Shown here piece after piece: positions 59,199 through 64,000 of a stretch of 64,000 nucleotides of DNA. Made by a program: the position numbers and the translations under genes. Positions within the stretch are counted from its first letter, which is position 1, and each line of letters opens with the position of its first letter. The DNA is taken from positions 1,813,001 to 1,877,000 of the forward strand of contig NZ_CP065707.1 of NCBI RefSeq assembly GCF_016028255.1, written 5' to 3'. The notes beneath the pieces are model-generated. The model was not told where the DNA came from and did not search any database. It saw only the letters and a program-made list of their open reading frames with translations. Origin of the DNA: Streptococcus oralis (GTDB taxonomy: Bacteria > Bacillota > Bacilli > Lactobacillales > Streptococcaceae).

Positions 59199-62100
59199 TT
59201 AGTCTTCTAAATCCATTTCAGAAGCTGCTGATTTCTTCTTCTTGCCAAGAAGAGAGGCAGTTGCCAAGGCAGCTACTCCTAATCCAAGACCAGCAAATTG
59301 GTTACTTGCAGTTCCTGTATTTGGAAGTTTTCTACCGTTTGAACGTCCTGGTCCAGCAGGTTGTTGTGCAGGAGCTTGTGAGTGGTTCAATGCACTTGAG
59401 ATTGAAGCACTGTCAGACAAGCTAGCTGAGGTACTTGCGCTGTTGCTCAAGCTTGTGCTTGCTGATTCAGATGCACTGATTGAAGCAGATACACTGTTGC
59501 TCAAGCTTGCTGAAGTTGAGGCATTGCCTGAACCATTGCTTGTACTTGTTGAACCTGAACCACTACCTGAGTTGTTGCTTGCGCTGATTGAAGCAGAAGC
59601 TGATTGGCTTGCTGATACAGATGCTGAAGTGCTTTGACTTGCAGATACTGATGCGCTAGCTGATTGACTAGCTGAACCATTGCTTGTGCTTGTTGAACCT
59701 GAACCGCTACCTGAGTTGTTGCTTGCACTGATTGAAGCTGAAGCTGATTGGCTAGCTGATACAGACGCTGAAGTGCTTTGACTTGCAGATACTGATGCGC
59801 TAGCTGATTGGCTAACTGAACCATTGCTTGTGCTTGTTGAACCTGAACCACTACCTGAGTTGTTGCTTGCACTGATTGATGCAGACACGCTGTCACTCAA
59901 GCTTGCGCTTGTTGAGACTGACTCACTTGCGCTGATTGAGGCTGAAGTACTATCGCTCAATGATACACTTACTGACTTGCTGAGTGAAACTGACTCACTT
60001 GCACTTACAGATTCAAGGTAGCTAGGAAGGTTAAACTCTGGTTTAGACTGGCTTTCTGGTTCACCCTTACTATAGCTGAATGAGTTAGATTGTTGTGACG
60101 CACTTGTACTCAAACTACTTGAAACGCTATTGCTAAGTGATGTAGATGTGCTTACGCTGTTACTCAAGCTTACTGAAGTACTTGTTGAAACTGAAGTACT
60201 ACTTGAGTTGTTGCTTGCTGATTCAGATGCACTGATTGAAGCAGACACGCTGTTGCTCAAGCTTGTGCTTGCTGATTCAGATGCACTGATTGAAGCAGAT
60301 ACACTGTTGCTCAAGCTTGTGCTTGCTGATTCAGATGCACTGATTGAGGCAGATACGCTGTTGCTCAAGCTTGTGCTTGCTGATTGGCTAGCACTGATTG
60401 AAGCAGATACGCTGTTGCTCAAGCTTGTGCTTGCTGATTGGCTAGCACTGATTGAAGCAGACACGCTGTTGCTCATGCTTGTGCTTGCTGATTCAGATGC
60501 ACTGATTGAGGCAGATACGCTGTTGCTCAAGCTTGTGCTTGCTGATTGGCTAGCACTGATTGAAGCAGATACGCTGTTGCTCAAGCTTGTGCTTGCTGAT
60601 TGGCTAGCACTGATTGAAGCAGACACGCTGTTGCTCATGCTTGTGCTTGCTGATTCAGATGCACTGATTGAAGCAGATACGCTGTTGCTCAAGCTTGTGC
60701 TTGCTGATTGGCTAGCACTGATTGAAGCAGATACGCTGTTGCTCAAGCTTGTGCTTGCTGATTGGCTAGCACTGATTGAAGCAGATACGCTGTTGCTCAA
60801 GCTTGTGCTTGCTGATTCAGATGCACTGATTGAAGCAGATACGCTGTTACTCAAGCTTGTGCTTGCTGATACTGAAGCACTGATTGAAGCAGATACACTG
60901 TTGCTCAAGCTTGTGCTTGCTGATTGGCTAGCACTGATTGAAGCAGATACGCTGTTGCTCAAGCTTGTGCTTGCTGATTGGCTAGCACTGATTGAAGCAG
61001 ACACGCTGTTGCTCAAGCTTGTGCTTGCTGATTCAGATGCACTGATTGAAGCAGATACGCTGTTGCTCATGCTTGTGCTTGCTGATTGGCTAGCACTAAT
61101 TGAAGCAGATACGCTGTTGCTCAAGCTTGTGCTTGCTGATTCAGATGCACTAATTGAAGCAGATACGCTGTTGCTCAAGCTTGTGCTTGCTGATTCAGAT
61201 GCACTGATTGAGGCAGATACGCTGTTGCTCAAGCTTGTGCTTGCTGATTCAGATGCACTGATTGAGGCAGATACGCTGTTGCTCAAGCTTGTGCTTGCTG
61301 ATTGGCTAGCACTGATTGAAGCAGATACGCTGTTGCTCAAGCTTGTGCTTGCTGATTGGCTAGCACTAATTGAAGCAGATACGCTGTTGCTCAAGCTTGT
61401 GCTTGCTGATTCAGATGCACTGATTGAGGCAGATACGCTGTTGCTCAAGCTTGTGCTTGCTGATTGGCTAGCACTGATTGAAGCAGATACGCTGTTGCTC
61501 AAGCTTGTGCTTGCTGATTCAGATGCACTGATTGAGGCAGATACGCTGTTGCTCATGCTTGTGCTTGCTGATTCAGATGCACTGATTGAAGCAGATACGC
61601 TGTTGCTCAAGCTTGTGCTTGCTGATTGGCTAGCACTGATTGAAGCAGACACGCTGTTGCTCAAGCTTGTGCTTGCTGATTCAGATGCACTGATTGAAGC
61701 AGATACGCTGTTGCTCAAGCTTGTGCTTGCTGATTGGCTAGCACTAATTGAAGCAGATACGCTGTTGCTCAAGCTTGTGCTTGCTGATTCAGATGCACTA
61801 ATTGAAGCAGATACGCTGTTGCTCAAGCTTGTGCTTGCTGATTCAGATGCACTGATTGAGGCAGATACGCTGTTGCTCAAGCTTGTGCTTGCTGATGCGC
61901 TAGTTGATTCACTTGCTGATACAGATGCTGAAGCTGAAGCGCTTTGGCTAGCTGATACTGATGCTGAAGCTGATTGGCTTGCAGATACAGACGCTGAAGC
62001 ACTTTGGCTAGCTGATACAGATGCTGAAGCTGAAGCGCTTTGGCTAGCTGATACTGATGCTGAAGCTGATTGACTTGAGCTTACTGATGCGCTAGTTGAT

Positions 62101-64000
62101 TGGCTTGCAGATACTGACGCTGAAGTTGATTCACTTGAGCTTACTGATGCGCTAGCTGATTGGCTTGCAGATACTGACGCTGAAGCACTTTGGCTAGCTG
62201 ATACAGATGCTGAAGCTGATTGGCTAGCTGATACAGATGCTGAAGTTGATTGACTTGAGCTTACTGATGCGCTTGCTGATTGGCTTGCACTTACAGACGC
62301 TGAAGCACTTTGGCTAGCTGATACAGATGCTGAAGTTGATTGACTTGAGCTTACTGATGCGCTTGCTGATTGGCTAGCTGATACAGATGCTGAAGTTGAT
62401 TGACTTGAGCTTACTGATGCGCTTGCTGATTGGCTTGCACTTACAGACGCTGAAGCGCTTTGGCTAGCTGATACTGATGCTGAAGCTGATTGGCTTGCAG
62501 ATACTGATGCGCTAGTTGATTGACTTGCAGATACTGATGCTGAAGTTGATTGGCTTGCACTTACAGACGCTGAAGTTGATTGACTTGCAGATACTGATGC
62601 TGAAGCTGATTGGCTAGCTGATACAGACGCTGAAGCTGATTGGCTTGCAGATACAGACGCTGAAGCACTTTGGCTAGCTGATACAGATGCTGAAGTTGAT
62701 TGACTTGCAGATACTGATGCGCTAGTTGATTCACTTGCTGATACAGATGCTGAAGCTGATTGGCTAGCTGATACAGATGCTGAAGTTGATTGACTTGAGC
62801 TTACTGATGCGCTTGCTGATTGGCTAGCTGATACAGATGCTGAAGTTGATTCACTTGCAGATACTGATGTGCTTGCTGATTGGCTTGCACTAATTGAAGC
62901 AGATACGCTGTTGCTCAAGCTTGTGCTTGCTGATTCAGATGCACTAATTGAAGCAGATACGCTGTTGCTCAAGCTTGTGCTTGCTGATTCAGATGCACTG
63001 ATTGAGGCAGATACGCTGTTGCTCAAGCTTGTGCTTGCTGATGCGCTAGTTGATTCACTTGCTGATACAGATGCTGAAGCTGAAGCGCTTTGGCTAGCTG
63101 ATACTGATGCTGAAGCTGATTGGCTTGCAGATACAGACGCTGAAGCACTTTGGCTAGCTGATACAGATGCTGAAGCTGAAGCGCTTTGGCTAGCTGATAC
63201 TGATGCTGAAGCTGATTGACTTGAGCTTACTGATGCGCTAGTTGATTGGCTTGCAGATACTGACGCTGAAGTTGATTCACTTGAGCTTACTGATGCGCTA
63301 GCTGATTGGCTTGCAGATACTGACGCTGAAGCACTTTGGCTAGCTGATACAGATGCTGAAGCTGATTGGCTTGCAGATACTGATGCTGAAGTTGATTCAC
63401 TTGAGCTTACTGATGCGCTTGCTGATTGGCTTGCTGATACAGATGCTGAAGCTGATTCACTTGCAGATACTGATGCTGAAGCTGATTCACTTGCAGATAC
63501 TGATGCTGAAGTTGATTCACTTGCAGATACAGACGCTGAAGCTGATTCGCTTGAGCTTACTGATGCGCTTGCTGATTGGCTAGCTGATACTGATGCTGAA
63601 GCTGATTCACTTGAGCTTACTGATGCGCTTGCTGATTGGCTTGCAGATACTGATGCTGAAGCTGATTGGCTTGCAGATACTGATGCTGAAGTTGATTCAC
63701 TTGAGCTTACTGATGCGCTTGCTGATTGGCTTGCTGATACAGATGCTGAAGCTGATTCACTTGCAGATACTGATGCTGAAGCTGATTCACTTGCAGATAC
63801 AGAGGCTGAAGCTGATTGGCTAGCTGATACAGACGCTGAAGCGCTTTGGCTTGCTGATACTGACGCTGAAGCTGATTCACTTGCAGATACTGACGCTGAA
63901 GCGCTTTGGCTTGCTGATACTGATGCTGAAGTGCTTTGGCTTGCTGATACAGACGCTGAAGCTGATTCACTTGCACTTACAGATGCTGAAGTTGATTGAC
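59199..64000 (-). CDS. Serine-rich repeat surface glycoprotein, C-terminal part (5' end beyond window)
   Basis: Open to the window edge; the last 1600 or so residues of a giant adhesin of the SRRP class (as PsrP, GspB and Hsa). Nearly the whole visible part is Ser-X repeats: [15 protein letters not shown] (61900-64000) and the 18-residue unit [18 protein letters not shown] (60220-61890). Less regular [11 protein letters not shown] segments follow. A short non-repeat island [20 protein letters not shown] (about 60030-60110) interrupts the repeat. It ends with LPNTG (codons 59313-59327), a helix and a [14 protein letters not shown] tail for sortase A. Such proteins are glycosylated on Ser and exported by SecA2/SecY2, not seen here. 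Confidence 0.95.
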   Translation of the reverse strand, partial: QSTSASVSASESASASVSASQSTSASVSASQSASASVSASESASASVSASQSASASVSASQSASASVSASESASASVSASESASASVSASQSASASVSSSESTSASVSASQSASASVSASQSASASVSSSESASASVSASQSASASVSSSESASASVSASESTSASVSASESASASVSASESASASVSASQSASASVSSSESTSASVSASQSASASVSASQSASASVSASQSASASVSSSESTSASVSASQSTSASVSSSQSASASVSASQSASASASVSASQSASASVSASQSASASVSASQSASASASVSASESTSASASTSLSNSVSASISASESASTSLSNSVSASISASESASTSLSNSVSASISASQSASTSVSASESTSASVSASQSASASVSSSQSTSASVSASQSASASVSASESTSASVSASQSTSASVSASQSASASVSASQSASASVSASQSASASVSASQSTSASVSASQSTSASVSASQSTSASVSASQSASASVSASQSASASVSASQSASASVSSSQSTSASVSASQSASASVSSSQSTSASVSASQSASASVSASQSASASVSSSQSTSASVSASQSASASVSASQSASASVSASQSASASVSSSESTSASVSASQSTSASVSSSQSASASVSASQSASASASVSASQSASASVSASQSASASVSASQSASASASVSASESTSASASTSLSNSVSASISASESASTSLSNSVSASISASESASTSLSNSVSASISASQSASTSLSNSVSASISASESASTSLSNSVSASISASQSASTSLSNSVSASISASESASTSMSNSVSASISASESASTSLSNSVSASISASQSASTSLSNSVSASISASESASTSLSNSVSASISASQSASTSLSNSVSASISASQSASTSLSNSVSASISASESASTSLSNSVSASISASESASTSLSNSVSASISASESASTSLSNSVSASISASQSASTSMSNSVSASISASESASTSLSNSVSASISASQSASTSLSNSVSASISASQSASTSLSNSVSASISASVSASTSLSNSVSASISASESASTSLSNSVSASISASQSASTSLSNSVSASISASQSASTSLSNSVSASISASESASTSMSNSVSASISASQSASTSLSNSVSASISASQSASTSLSNSVSASISASESASTSMSNSVSASISASQSASTSLSNSVSASISASQSASTSLSNSVSASISASESASTSLSNSVSASISASESASTSLSNSVSASISASESASNNSSSTSVSTSTSVSLSNSVSTSTSLSNSVSSSLSTSASQQSNSFSYSKGEPESQSKPEFNLPSYLESVSASESVSLSKSVSVSLSDSTSASISASESVSTSASLSDSVSASISASNNSGSGSGSTSTSNGSVSQSASASVSASQSTSASVSASQSASASISASNNSGSGSGSTSTSNGSASQSASASVSASQSTSASVSASQSASASISASNNSGSGSGSTSTSNGSGNASTSASLSNSVSASISASESASTSLSNSASTSASLSDSASISSALNHSQAPAQQPAGPGRSNGRKLPNTGTASNQFAGLGLGVAALATASLLGKKKKSAASEMDLED
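60220..61890 (-). repeat. 54-bp tandem repeat array in the serine-rich gene
   Basis: About 31 copies of a 54-base (18-codon) unit encoding [21 protein letters not shown]. Copies differ mainly at two positions (E or Q; L or M) and a few silent bases. The low divergence indicates recent homogenisation or slippage. Assemblers may miscount it. Confidence 0.95.
61741..62225. repeat. 485-bp perfect duplicate, first copy
   Basis: Bases 61741-62225 are identical to 62887-63371 by my line-by-line comparison, an offset of 1146 bases (382 codons, in frame). It spans the junction between the 54-bp units and the SVSASQ-type repeats. The match ends abruptly at both edges (61740 and 62226 differ). Confidence 0.9.
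62887..63371. repeat. 485-bp perfect duplicate, second copy
   Basis: The second copy of 61741-62225, containing three more 54-bp units followed by the [11 protein letters not shown] repeats. Its presence shows that a block of mixed repeat types was copied as one piece. Confidence 0.9.

Noticed and set aside
60130..62073. A 647-codon open frame on the plus strand opposite the serine-rich gene, with its own 18-residue periodicity
   Set aside because: It mirrors the 54-base repeat of the real gene; it has no ribosome site or domain, and the complement of Ser/Ala codon repeats rarely gives stops.
63024..63026. TTG at 63026 as the start of the serine-rich protein
   Set aside because: The frame stays open with the same repeats up to the window edge, and no signal peptide or ribosome site is present there.
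59199..64000. Regularly spaced repeats that might suggest CRISPR
   Set aside because: The repeats are contiguous, in frame and coding, without unique spacers or cas genes.

Overview
The window is about 39-40% GC chromosomal DNA from a mitis-group Streptococcus (S. mitis, S. pseudopneumoniae or S. pneumoniae; the sequence alone does not settle which). I base this on recalled gene content and neighbourhoods: the nanA/nanE sialic acid locus, axe1-recG-alr-acpS-two DAHP synthases-secA, prfB-ftsE-ftsX, livJHMGF, clpP-upp, a Snf2 helicase-murC-mltG-greA block, metB-patB, an AliB-type lipoprotein and a serine-rich repeat adhesin. Nearly every gene is on the minus strand, so transcription runs right to left; the exceptions are a degV-oxidoreductase-DUF1697-Nudix run (35.5-38.7 kb) and the broken IS transposase.

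Layout. 1-7.8 kb: sialic acid acquisition, with an ABC permease (cut by the window edge), its lipoprotein, NanE epimerase, the cell-wall-anchored sialidase NanA and a CE7 esterase. The promoter regions of nanE and nanA share a long upstream block, part of which recurs before the esterase. 7.9-16.3 kb: a 23-residue ORF, then recG, alr, acpS, two DAHP synthases and secA. 16.4-18.6 kb: two small membrane proteins and a dead ISL3/IS1167-type element at what I believe is a synteny breakpoint. 18.6-22.1 kb: ftsX, ftsE, prfB with its programmed frameshift, and an AcuB-like protein.

22.2-27.6 kb is an accessory insertion between acuB and livF, which I recall as neighbours in pneumococcus. It encodes one polypeptide fusing a winged helix, a LicC-like nucleotidyltransferase and a LicA-like choline-type kinase, then a tiny membrane protein and an NCS1 permease. 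The 3' part of the cassette is tandemly duplicated, with one intact permease copy and decayed copies of the other parts. This is the best candidate in the window for an undescribed system, perhaps import and CDP-activation of a choline-like compound.

27.9-35.4 kb: the branched-chain amino acid ABC operon (CodY-like box in its promoter), ylbG, clpP (CtsR box), upp, dCMP deaminase and a TetR regulator. 35.5-42 kb: degV, a flavoprotein that may be read from a leaderless mRNA, DUF1697, a Nudix pseudogene, a GNAT, nadE and pncB. 42-45.6 kb: an XRE regulator with two related membrane proteins, a HAD phosphatase, a GNAT and an amino acid permease. 45.7-54.1 kb: greA, mltG, two GNATs, murC, a conserved unknown and a Snf2 helicase. 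54.2-58.6 kb: patB and metB under a MET box, and an oligopeptide-binding lipoprotein. 58.7-59.1 kb is the decayed 3' end of a second ISL3 element. 59.2 kb to the edge is the C-terminal part of a huge serine-rich repeat surface protein, cut at its 5' end.

Short hairpin repeats with shared flanks and changing palindromic cores occur at the 3' ends of livF and nadE and inside the dead IS. Start codons were moved from the longest possible ORF where a ribosome binding site or family length supported it. No rRNA, tRNA or CRISPR array was seen.
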